From: Drosophila pseudoobscura
Taxonomy: Eukaryota; Arthropoda; Insecta; Diptera; Drosophilidae
Reading direction: 5' to 3'
DNA length: 64,000 nt
Assembly: GCF_009870125.1 (NCBI RefSeq)
Contig: NC_046680.1
Location: 7,440,001 to 7,504,000 of the forward strand
The notes beneath the pieces are model-generated. The model saw only the letters and a list, made by a program, of their open reading frames with translations. It made no database searches and had not been told where the DNA came from. Each line of letters starts with the position of its first letter. Within the stretch, counting starts at the first letter, position 1. The position numbers and the translations under genes were made by a program. Below are positions 44,257-53,708 of the stretch, piece by piece.

Positions 44257-47200
44257 TGGACGTTTCGACAGTTCCATTACTCCCTGACTTAAAAAAACTC
44301 TCAGACATTCCTTCACCCACTTGTATTTTACCCCCAAGTGAGGACCGAATTCCATTACCGACTCGATCTCGAAAGCGATTGCTCCAATATCGGCAAACTG
44401 TCAAAACCGAGCGCTCTAACGTATTGGCGTCAGTCGTTAATACGTCTAAGGACTGGCGACCCTATGCGGAAGTCACCGTACTGGGAAGGACGCTCAGTGG
44501 ACTGATGGACACCGGTGCATCCATAAGTTGCATAGGTGGGAAGTTTGCGGCCGACCTGGTTCAGAATCCGAACCAGATCAAGCCTGGGAGAGCAGCAGTA
44601 CGTACGGCGGATGGGCAGAGCCAGCCAATAATTGGCAAGGTCACCACCGAAGTGGGTTTTCAAGGCCAGAAGAAAGTCTTGAAATTGTTTGTAGTCCCAT
44701 CCTTGGCGCAAGACCTATATCTAGGCATAGACTTCTGGTCTCGTTTTAATTTGTTACCTGCTTTTCTAGCCAATAAATCATCCAGTCCAGAGGTGTCAAG
44801 CTTAGCATTTGATAGTACGTTACATGTGTGTTTGTCGAAGCATCAGCAAGCTCAGTTAGCAGAGACGGTCAACTTGTTTCCCTCCTTTGCGAAGCAAGGT
44901 CTGGGAAAAACCGGCTGGTTGTCGCACGATATTGAAGTGGGCAGCGCAAAGGCAATAAAGCAACGACATTATGCTGTGTCTCCAGCCGTTGAAAAGCTAA
45001 TGTACGTAGAGGTAGACCGAATGTTAGCTCTTGGAGTAATCGAAGAATCAGATAGCGCATGGTCGTCACCCGTGGTCCTCGTTCGTAAACCGGGAAAGGT
45101 GCGATTATGCATCGACAGTCGGAAACTGAACGAAGTCACTGTTAAGAATGCTTATCCCATGCCATTGATCGATGGCATTCTCAGTCGGCTTCCTCGAGCT
45201 GAGTTCATTTCAAGCATCGATTTGAAGGATGCCTATTGGCAAATTCCGCTGGAAGTAAGCGCTCGTGAAAAAACGGCGTTTACCATCCCAGGGCGCCCGT
45301 TGTATCAGTACACGGTCATGCCCTTTGGGTTGTGTAATGCACCCCAAACGATGTCCAAGTTGATGGATAAAGTGATACCGCCATCTCTACGAAATGAGAT
45401 ATTTATTTATCTAGACGATTTGTTGGTGATCTCTGAATCCTTTGAGCAGCATATTCAAGTCCTCAATGTCCTGTCTGCCCGATTACGCGAAGCTGGTCTG
45501 ACCATAAACGTGGAGAAGTCCAAATTTTGCCTAAAGGAGATCAAATACCTAGGACATATTATAGGCAACGGAACGATCCAGACAGATGTTGAGAAGGTCC
45601 AAGCGATTCAAGAGTTTCCGGTCCCCCGATCCGTGAAACAAGTCCGTAGGTTCTTAGGTCTCACTGGTTGGTACCACAAATTCATAAAAAATTATGCGGG
45701 TATCGCAGCGCCAATCTCAGATACACTTAAGAGCAAGCGAAAATTTGAATGGACCGATGAAGCACAGATCGCGTTCGATGCCTTAAAATCACAGATGTGT
45801 AACGCTCCTGTGTTGCACAGTCCCGATTTTACCATTCCTTTTTCAATCCATTGTGATGCGAGTCACACAGGAGTGGGTGGTGTCCTGATGCAATCAGATG
45901 AAGATGGCAACGAGGTACCCATCGCTTTTATGTCACGCAAATTGAACCAATGTCAACGTAATTATTCCGTAACCGAAAAAGAGTGTTTGGCAGCGGTCAT
46001 GTGCGTCAAGAAATTTAGAGCGTATGTAGAAGGGCATCAGTTTTCCATTATTACCGATCATGCCTCATTAAAATGGCTGATGTCACAGGCTGACCTAAAC
46101 TCGAGACTAGCTCGATGGGCCCTGAAACTGCAAGGCTTCACCTTTAAGATTTTTCATAGAAAGGGTAGTCAGAACATCGTTCCGGATGCCTTATCACGAG
46201 TGCATACCGAAGACTTATCGTATATTGGCATTGATAGCCTAGTGGACCTTCAATCGGAAGCGTTTAAATCCACTGACTATCAGGAACTCATTGCGAAAAT
46301 TCAAGCTAATCCAGATCGTTTACCTGATGTAAAAGTAATGGATAACCTTCTGTATCGTCGAGCTGAACACGCCACTGGTGAGCAAATTAGTGACGACATG
46401 TGCTGGAAACTGTGGGTTCCCAGAGCTCTGGTGACAGAAGTGCTTAAACAAGGCCACGAACATCCCTTAGCTTCTCACAGTGGGATCAATAAGACGCTAG
46501 AACGAGTTCGACGCTTCTATTATTGGCCAAATTTAGTGGGCGATGTAAAAGCTTTTATCAACCATTGCGAAGTGTGCAAATGTTGTAAGCACCCCAATCG
46601 TCCTCTACGCCCTCCAATGGGCAAAGCAGGAGAGACCTTTCGGCTATTTCAGAAACTTTACGTCGATTTTCTAGGTCCGTACCCCCGAAGTCGATCTGGA
46701 AATATAGGCATTTTTGTAGTACTCGATCATTTTTCTAAATTTCCTTTCCTAAAAGTGGTAAAGAAATTTACGGCGGATGCCGTAATTCGGTTCATGGAGG
46801 AAGACCTGTTTCATTGCTTTGGAGTCCCGGAAGTGATAGTGTCAGATAACGGTGTTCAATTCAAGTCACACAAGTTTAATGATCTGTTAGCGAAATACCA
46901 AATTCGACATTCGTACACCGCCGCCTACGCTCCCCAAACCAATGCCTCAGAGCGGGTAAATCGCTCAGTACTCGCTGCTATCAAAGCGTACATTAAGCCC
47001 GATCAATCCAATTGGGATGAGCAGATTAGCTTCATTACTTGTGCGTTACGGTCCAGTGTGCATGCAGCCGTCAAAAGTAGCCCATATCGTGTTGCTTTTG
47101 GCCAAAACATGATTACTGGCGGTTCCACTTATCAACTCCTACGAAACCTCAGTATGTTGGAGGACCGAACTGTGGTATTTGATCGCGACGATTCCTTCGA

Positions 47201-47480
47201 GCTAATTCGCAAGACCGCTGCAGAAGCAATGAAACAGCAGCATGTTCGAAACGAAAATATCTATAATCTTCGAAGCCGAGAAGTAAACTTTCAAGTGGGT
47301 CAAGAAGTTTATAGACGAAATTTTGATCAGAGTAGTTTTGTGAAAGGCTTTAATGCGAAACTGGCACCTACGTTTCGGAAAGCCCGCATTAAGAAAAGAC
47401 TCGGGAACAGCTACTATGAGCTGGAAGACTTCCAGGGTCGCTTTATAGGTAAATATCACGCAAAAGATATTAAACAATAA
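44169..47480 (+). CDS. pol: Retrotransposon Pol (protease, RT, RNase H, integrase)
   Basis: The open frame begins directly after TAG 44166-44168 and has no ATG at its head, so Pol is expected as a Gag-Pol product of -1 frameshifting at 44181-44187. Numbering from the open frame: aspartic protease DTGAS at 114-118; reverse transcriptase with YLDD at 414-417; RNase H with catalytic Asp563 in HCDAS; integrase with an HHCC zinc finger at about 762-806 and catalytic Asp833, Asp893 and Glu928. The last spacing has 34 residues between Asp and Glu, one fewer than common. All catalytic motifs are intact and no stop interrupts the 1,103 codons. The domain order is that of Ty3/gypsy. Confidence 0.93.
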   Translation: MQRSKKLVKPCTIDRCTQTKQFESNEHHLMDVSTVPLLPDLKKLSDIPSPTCILPPSEDRIPLPTRSRKRLLQYRQTVKTERSNVLASVVNTSKDWRPYAEVTVLGRTLSGLMDTGASISCIGGKFAADLVQNPNQIKPGRAAVRTADGQSQPIIGKVTTEVGFQGQKKVLKLFVVPSLAQDLYLGIDFWSRFNLLPAFLANKSSSPEVSSLAFDSTLHVCLSKHQQAQLAETVNLFPSFAKQGLGKTGWLSHDIEVGSAKAIKQRHYAVSPAVEKLMYVEVDRMLALGVIEESDSAWSSPVVLVRKPGKVRLCIDSRKLNEVTVKNAYPMPLIDGILSRLPRAEFISSIDLKDAYWQIPLEVSAREKTAFTIPGRPLYQYTVMPFGLCNAPQTMSKLMDKVIPPSLRNEIFIYLDDLLVISESFEQHIQVLNVLSARLREAGLTINVEKSKFCLKEIKYLGHIIGNGTIQTDVEKVQAIQEFPVPRSVKQVRRFLGLTGWYHKFIKNYAGIAAPISDTLKSKRKFEWTDEAQIAFDALKSQMCNAPVLHSPDFTIPFSIHCDASHTGVGGVLMQSDEDGNEVPIAFMSRKLNQCQRNYSVTEKECLAAVMCVKKFRAYVEGHQFSIITDHASLKWLMSQADLNSRLARWALKLQGFTFKIFHRKGSQNIVPDALSRVHTEDLSYIGIDSLVDLQSEAFKSTDYQELIAKIQANPDRLPDVKVMDNLLYRRAEHATGEQISDDMCWKLWVPRALVTEVLKQGHEHPLASHSGINKTLERVRRFYYWPNLVGDVKAFINHCEVCKCCKHPNRPLRPPMGKAGETFRLFQKLYVDFLGPYPRSRSGNIGIFVVLDHFSKFPFLKVVKKFTADAVIRFMEEDLFHCFGVPEVIVSDNGVQFKSHKFNDLLAKYQIRHSYTAAYAPQTNASERVNRSVLAAIKAYIKPDQSNWDEQISFITCALRSSVHAAVKSSPYRVAFGQNMITGGSTYQLLRNLSMLEDRTVVFDRDDSFELIRKTAAEAMKQQHVRNENIYNLRSREVNFQVGQEVYRRNFDQSSFVKGFNAKLAPTFRKARIKKRLGNSYYELEDFQGRFIGKYHAKDIKQ
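44181..44219 (+). promoter_or_regulatory. -1 ribosomal frameshift signal between gag and pol
   Basis: The slippery heptamer A AAA AAC (44181-44187) is in the correct phase of gag. After a 9-base spacer comes a perfect 7-bp hairpin: CGTGCAC (44197-44203) pairs with GTGCACG (44213-44219) across a 9-base loop. The shift leads into the pol frame 12 bases after its last stop. Confidence 0.88.
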
Positions 47481-47542
47481 ATCGTATCAAGCACTCCAAG
47501 TGTGGATCACGCTTTGGTTAGCAAGACCCCAAAGTGTGATTT

Positions 47543-47553
47543 CAGCGGGGGGG
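47543..47553 (+). other. Probable polypurine tract
   Basis: AGC followed by seven G directly abuts the TGTA start of the 3' LTR, where plus-strand DNA synthesis should start. It is short and has one C. Confidence 0.6.
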
Positions 47554-49808
47554 TGTAATATTCGACGCTTGTCGTGCCGTTTATTTGAATTATGAACGGC
47601 TAACTCCCAAAATTACAGCCTAAAACTAGGCAGAAGAAAAAAAAATTCGAGTTGCAGAGCTTGTGAGCTTTAACCATACATAGAGTATCAGCTGTTTTGC
47701 GACCAAGTGGCAACACTAAGATATGCAATTTTTCTGCTTTGCACTATATTTCATTAAATATTGCTGTGGCTGGATTCTGTATAACAGAAAAAGACCATAG
47801 AAGGTGTGGAAAAAACGTGGGTTGCTGTACCTAGTAGTCCCAGCCTCTGTCTTTTTTACCTCGTGGCCGTCAGAGTGACCGGCAGGGAAAAAAGAAGTCT
47901 GCTTGAGCGGACCCAGTTCTCTAAACAAGGTCAAGCCCAAAGTCAAAGCCTAGTGCAAGTGCCAAGTGCGGCTCAAAGTGATCATTGAATTTGAGTGGAC
48001 GCGCCAGTTATATATCGCCAATACTGGGGCAGCCGTTCGACCATTTGGAAACGAGCGCCCCCAGTGTATCAACATTTTTCGAAACAGTGGTGCAATTCTG
48101 TTGAGGTAATTATCCACCCAGCTGCAGCGACCCGTTGAAAAATGTTCTGTTCTTTCCGTGTAGGATTAGCACCACTAGTATCTACGTATTGAAACGCTGG
48201 TCTAGAAGATACGGATTGGTTATTCCCGGAGACCTCTTGGCCACGTGCCCGTACCACCGTTCGGTAGCCGAGGGCATGGACTTGCTCCTCAAGTAAACCC
48301 GATCGGTGTGCTCTGCAATCTTCGCCTGGACACGTTCGACCCATGGGGATGAGCTGAGTGACTCTTCAAATAAACCAGTCCCCCCCCACGAGCAATCCAG
48401 TGGGCGAGGGTACCTAACCTCACGCCGCAGATGGACCGCGGTCATTGACCCCTGGCATCGGAAGCAGCTGCTGTTACCTGCGCCCGGTACAATCGTGTGC
48501 CACCTTCAGACCTCGAGTAGGAACTCGGTCTCCAGCCGGGAAGCATCGAACCCGCATCGGATTTAGTTATATTCTCTATCTTTCTTTCGAAATTAGACCC
48601 GATATGCGAAACCCTGTTTTTTTTTTAGCCGCTTTCTGTTTAACAATGTTCTTTTGATACGGCAAAAATGTGCAAAAGCCAAGTAAATACGGTATAAACA
48701 AAAAGGGAATTCCTGTCCATGGGCTAAGTCGAACTTGAACAAATGAGTAGTGTATTAATACCAATTATTTTTACAGTTTTTGATTTTGGTTGCCACGCAT
48801 TCATCTCATCATCTATGCAGATACTCATCACAATCACACACATCATCATACTCATCCACCCATCAAATCACCTCATCCAACACACAACGAAAGATCTTTC
48901 TGCGTGGGAGTCAAAGTTATTAATCGTCTCGTAAGTGATTATAAGAGAAAAAAAAAAAACAAGTAAGCAATCTGAAAAGAATGAATGTGCGGTAACTATT
49001 CGTTGGTCTTCAACCATGATCACGGTTTTACACACGTAGTACTCATGCCTTTAAACGACTTTCCATATACCCGATTTTTGTCTGGTTTTGGCACTGCCCA
49101 AGTACCGTAATGACATATGACGTTTCCTTGTTCATATGATGAACACGTACCTATTTCTTGCCTTTATCTATACATACTACTAATCATTTTTATAGATTTA
49201 AGAACCTTATACGCTACCTCGCCCCTATGATACTCTTAATACTAGTAATACCCTATAAATGTAAGACGATACCGAATAGCAGGCTTATATTAGGGACTAG
49301 GTTCTATTAGCGTTAGGTTTTATAGGAATTTAAATGAAGAATTCTGGATTGTTTAAATAAAGTAGTTTTGGAAATGAACCGTGGCTAAATAGATTATATC
49401 GGAACCATGCAACCTCGAAAAACGGAGATGTGACCCACCGCAGTCTTTGTTGGAGGGATCCTGACGATTAATAGGTGGCCCTGAAGGATCATGGTAGGGT
49501 GGGCGTTCTCGCCAATGGGCGATACCGCAGCCGACAAAGATCTGACCGGTGATCTTCTTCGTTCACGTGTACATGCTGATCTGTCCCTTTGACCCCCCTG
49601 TATCCCGTTTCCTAGTATCCTTTCCCTACTCGTACGCGATTTTTTTTATAAATTCTTATCTCGACCATTTGCCAGAGCTATAAATGGGTAGTAAAATTTC
49701 CTCCATGCCCACACCCCGCCGACCAGAGACAAAAGCCGAAGCCAGCGCGTACTTCCTACTCCCGTTTACTTATCATCAGCTCCTCGACCCTGTACGTTGT
49801 ATGCTACA
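47554..49808 (+). repeat. 3' LTR, 2,255 bp
   Basis: Copy of the 5' LTR. It is preceded by a short purine tract ending in seven G (47547-47553), the likely polypurine tract for plus-strand priming. The corresponding poly(A) signal is at 49356-49361. Confidence 0.97.
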
Positions 49809-51429
49809 CCTTCCAACCACACACCTTTAAGAGCAACCTTTAAAAATGCCCGCGCTTTTGCAGGATGTTTAATTTCCTAAATGCATAAATCTCTGCTAAT
49901 ACGCAACGAAACAACAACAATAGCAGCGGAAAGCCTAAATCTAAGCGCTAGCCAACAGTTTTTCGATACCCTGGACTATAGAGAAGACCCGGGCTTGTCT
50001 CCCTCTGCCATCTATAGAAAGCCTCGATCCAGCCCTTAGAATCCCCCTCCTCTAGGGTATAAACCATTTCGGTCAGAGTTCTGGTGTGCCTTCCACATCC
50101 GAAAATCATAAACAAACTTCAAACGACATTGTCCGTGCGGATGGGGGGGGGGGGGGGGGGGGGGGCACAATGGGGCCAAAAAGGTAGGCAAAAAATGGTA
50201 TTTGCAGCTTATTACGCACGGCTACCAATGGTCCCGGCAATGGGCCTGGAAATGTCCCGGGTAACCGCAGCAATTCAGCATCATATGTGGCCGGGTCGCC
50301 GTGCGGCAGCTCCTGGACCAAATGGTCTGTGTGGGCGGCCTATCTTTGGGCACACACACACACACAGCCACCCACAGACATCTAACGCTTTCGTTTCCAT
50401 TTCCGTCTCGAAGGGCCGTTTCGTGGGGAAGGAGTGAAAGATCTAGCCCCGGAACATTGCCGATTGTACGGGCAAATATATAGCCGTCTTTCCAAAGGAT
50501 TTTGTTTACATAAGCATTTATAGAAATAGAAAATGGAGTCGGAATTCCCCTTCTATCCACGATCCACGCCCTAGCAAGGGCTTGCCCCATGGCTAACAAT
50601 CCCAAGCTGAAGGTCGTAGTGCACTCTAGGGGTACCATCCCCAGACTGGCCTTCACACGCGATCTTCTGCACAGATCACAGCCTCAAAGGCAAAGTCTGT
50701 CAGGCAGGTGTAGGTAAGTCCAGGCCCCATCCTGCCTCTGAAAACTTTTCAATGCCGCACACAGAACGGTGTAGTCTGGCCTGCCATAAAGATGGGTTAT
50801 AGGACAGAGATTGTCATTTGTTGTACCACATTTACTCTGGACCTTAAGAAAACCCGACGAAATGGTCTTCAAATGGCGGCAGGGCCCTGGTTTTCTGTGT
50901 CCTGGCATCTTATGCGCCCTGTCTCGCCTTTCTGTAGGCAGAATAAATGCGATACAAGCATATGTTATCTCTGTGTGAGTCCAATATTTAGTAAATGAAT
51001 GAAACAATCAATGAAATGGCTTTAGAAACCCAAACGATAGGCGATGAGTGATCTCCGTCGCCTATAAATCTGTCATTTCTTTGCAGATATGCCAGCTATC
51101 CCACCCACAGTCCGAAGGTCAATGTGCAGCGAGTTTCTAGAACTTGGAACCTTCCCTGCGATCCAATGACGGGGCATGCTTCGGGCTTCATCGCGCGGCA
51201 ATCGAGAGGTGACTCAAGCAAGCTGCTTTTAAATGAACGATGATGAGGTCAAGAGGTCACTTTCTTGGAATTAGCTTTTATGCCATGCTCCGTTTTCTGA
51301 TTAATTTCTGTTTTGTGGCTGAAAACCCCAAAGCTAATGCTGCCCAGACGTTTGGGTAAAGAGTAAGCTGTTGTTTAAGGGATTTATTTTGCTCATTTGC
51401 TCATTACTTGTATATTTCTATGGATTTCT
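49809..51429. other. Intergenic DNA right of the LTR element, no gene seen
   Basis: It starts with the second CCTT target copy. It contains an uninterrupted run of 23 G (50143-50165) and a CA repeat (50351-50363). No recognisable protein on either strand. Confidence 0.55.
50143..50165. repeat. Poly-G run of 23
   Basis: Homopolymer of G on the plus strand. The true length may be uncertain because sequencers misread such runs. Confidence 0.9.
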
Positions 51430-52416
51430 TTAGGACTGGGTCACCTGCAGAACCCTTTGTATCCACGGCGTGTAGGCCAGGACATTCGTGAAGACACTCA
51501 CGCCATTGCAGGGCTTCCTGCCGAAGCTCACGATCCCGAATTGAATGTAACGGGGCTGCCCATCGTACAGCACGGTGGCGCCCAGCGGGCCACCGGAGTC
51601 CCCGACGCAGGCATGTCTTCGGAAATCCCCGGCACAGATGTGCGTGTGATCGATGCGGAAGCCGTGTCGGGCGCAGGTGTATCGATCGATTTGGGTCAAG
51701 TTGACGGTCTGCAGCACGGAGGCCCGCTGTCCGCCCCACATCAGGCCCCATCCGGTGAGAGTGTACTCCCGAAGGCTGTCCATCCGCTGCTGCACTGTCG
51801 TGTCCAGCAGAATGCAGATGGGTCGGATGTTGGCTGAACGAAGAGAGAGGTGTTTCGCTATATAGGGAACCAAGTAGAGTTAAGGAGGACTCCCACCTGT
51901 GTAGGCCACACTCTGTTGCATTTTCAGCAGAGCAATATCGTAGTATTCCACCGACGTGTAAAAGGCATGCCTGTAGACGTCTACGACGGCGTGATCCGTG
52001 GGCGGTGGGGCACACTCTCCCTGCCTGCAATCCTCTACCGTCCTGGTATCGTACTCCCCCAACCGCACGGCTCTGCAGGCGACAGAATGTTCAGAATGTA
52101 TCTTGGCAGTGTCTCTGGGGAATACCTACATGGGCGAGTCCGCTTGGATGCAGTGCGCGGCGGTGAGAACGAAGCGGTGATTGATGAGCGATCCGCCGCA
52201 TACGAATTGTCCATTTGCGTACAGGTGCGCCATCCACGGAGTGGTTCCCAGTGCTGCATCCTCGCCGCCGGCCACCATGGCCTGCATAACGCTCGCGACA
52301 CCGCAGTCCTCTTCGAGGAGCTGTCCGTAGACGCTGCCACATCCTCCAAGGAGCAGCCAAGCCACCAGCGATACCAGAGCCATCATCGCCGCGTTCTTTA
52401 GCCTCGAAGCAAACAA
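51430..52416 (-). CDS. Secreted chymotrypsin-fold serine protease (S1A), three exons
   Basis: Exons 52416-52130, 52072-51897 and 51833-51430 encode 288 residues. Introns are 57 and 63 bases with GT/AG ends, and the phases fit. Residues about 1-31 form a signal peptide. The catalytic triad is complete: His88 in TAAHC, Asp141 in YDIALLK and Ser234 in GDSGGP. Cys38 probably pairs with Cys161, tying the pro-segment to the mature domain. Two features are odd. The activation region reads QAM-VAGGEDA, with no Arg or Lys where trypsin-like zymogens are cut. The S1-pocket residue six before Ser234 is His228 in place of trypsin's Asp. The RLGEYDTRT segment is typical of a fly subfamily of secreted, clip-less proteases in immunity or gut. 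I cannot name the orthologue. Confidence 0.88.
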
Positions 52417-52940
52417 AAGTGAATGCTGGATGGAGGCGCCTTTGTTCTCCTCAATGGTTTTTTTTTTGCACCAGAGATTTGCTTATATTTGAACTGAACA
52501 ACCCTAGATTAAGTTTTAAGATGGGCCACGAAATTTAATCGAATGTTTTGTGGGTCAGGGGAGGTCACAGCCCCCAAGATAGGGGCCTGCCTCTTTGGGG
52601 GTGAGTCAGGCATTCTCTGGCGACTCGTAAATTACTTCAGACTACATAAATCACGCAATAGAATTCTAATTTTTGGGGCCAGACACCAGAGCATGTTGGG
52701 AGATGGAATCAATCATTGTTTTTAATGCACAAATGGGGAGCAATTACAGTCAGCTTTTGGGGCCAGACAAAAGAATGTATCACTTGATTTATACCCGTTG
52801 CCCCTTGCGGAATACTGGGAACAGCAGCTAGACTGTTCCCAACGCATTGGTGAAAGCAAAAGTAATAGTTTTCGATCATTCGGCCATCAATTAGCACCTG
52901 CCCTGCTTTCCGCCCGCACTGAAAGCCAGACACGGCACTG
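52417..52940. other. Shared 5' region of the divergent protease and G12 genes
   Basis: The start codons of the two genes are 581 bases apart on opposite strands. The plus-strand gene has a clear TATA box at the right end; on the minus side only a weak ATATAAG (near 52476-52482) is seen. No coding region. Confidence 0.6.
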
Positions 52941-52976
52941 TATAAAAGCCTCAGGCGGCCAGAGACGGCTTCAAAG
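52941..52976 (+). promoter_or_regulatory. Core promoter of the G12-like gene
   Basis: TATAAAAG at 52941-52948, with a TCAAAGT initiator-like sequence at about 52971, 30 bases downstream, giving a leader of about 25 bases before ATG 52998. Confidence 0.7.
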
Positions 52977-52997
52977 TCAATCTTCAAGTACCCGACA

Positions 52998-53708
52998 ATG
53001 GCTTGCCTTGGCCACGCTCCGATAGCTGTAATTTTGCTGGCTGTAGTCTTCAGTTGCGCCCCGACTTTGGCGGATTTACGCGGAGATCTGAGGGATTTCG
53101 TGGCGATTGCGCCGCGTCGACGCATCGTCTATATAGCCGCCAGATACTATATCTTCGATCCGAGATTCCGCCAGGCAGTGGGTTTTGTGCGCAGCGACGA
53201 GTTCCTGAAGACCTGGCAGTCGGTGCGTGCAGCACCCGATGTGGCAGCCCTCATCGATTACCTCAACGAGTACGGATCGGGCTACGATGTGACCAGCCTC
53301 GTGGACAGCCTCCCCCAGCGACTGCGGGCCTATCAGCTGTCGCGCACTGTGCCCGTAGAAATGATGCTGCACCGCGATCTTACCACATTCCTACGCGAAG
53401 CGGTCCAAACCCTGCCGCGGGCCAAGGTCTACGCCCTGATGTCCCAGAAGGTACGGCAGGGCGGGGACTTTGCCAAGTTCTACAAGGCCCTGAGGGACAA
53501 GCAGTTCAAGATTCTGGTGGACAGAGCAAGGGTATGACTTCAGAAAGGTGTTTCCTTCGAAGACCAACGAAAGACTAAATTCTTTGCATTCCAGAATTCA
53601 GCGGACCTGCAAGCGCCACTGAAAAGACTGCACGAAAAGAACATCAATGTCGATGAGATACTTCAAATATTGTTCGAAATCATCAACTGGGGGCCGCAGA
53701 ATCCATAG
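52998..53708 (+). CDS. G12 / insect allergen-related repeat protein, secreted
   Basis: Exons 52998-53531 and 53595-53708 (intron 63 bases, GTATGA ... TTCCAG, phase 0) encode 215 residues. A signal peptide of about 25 residues (AVILLAVVFSCAPTLA) is followed by one insect allergen-repeat domain of about 190 residues, all helical. It shows the family's pattern: DLRDFVAI start, a repeated YxxxDxxF-type helix, LMSQKVRQGGDFAKFYKALR near the end, and the WGP tail. Relatives include Anopheles G12 and cockroach Bla g 1 repeats, which bind lipids in the midgut. Reading through the intron would give a frame of 179 codons that stops at once, and the splice restores the conserved C-terminal helix. Expression in gut is inferred. 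Confidence 0.88.

Larger units (their letters stand above)
39450..49808 (+). mobile_element. Complete Ty3/gypsy LTR retrotransposon, 10,359 bp
   Basis: The termini are 2,255-bp direct LTRs (39450-41704 and 47554-49808) beginning TGTA and ending TACA. The insertion is flanked by the 4-bp duplication CCTT (39446-39449 and 49809-49812). Gag, then a -1 frameshift, then protease, reverse transcriptase, RNase H and integrase in Ty3/gypsy order, all with intact frames. There is no env: only 73 bases separate the pol stop from the 3' LTR. The LTRs showed no difference in the parts I compared, and all their open frames translate identically, so insertion is recent. Very long LTRs, a 4-bp duplication and a tRNA-Lys primer site recall the Osvaldo/Ulysses group of Drosophila elements; that placement is inferred. 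All parts for autonomous transposition appear present. Confidence 0.95.

Noticed and set aside
47481..47553. A possible env gene between pol and the 3' LTR
   Set aside because: Only 73 bases are available and no open frame is present, so the element is not an errantivirus-type env carrier.
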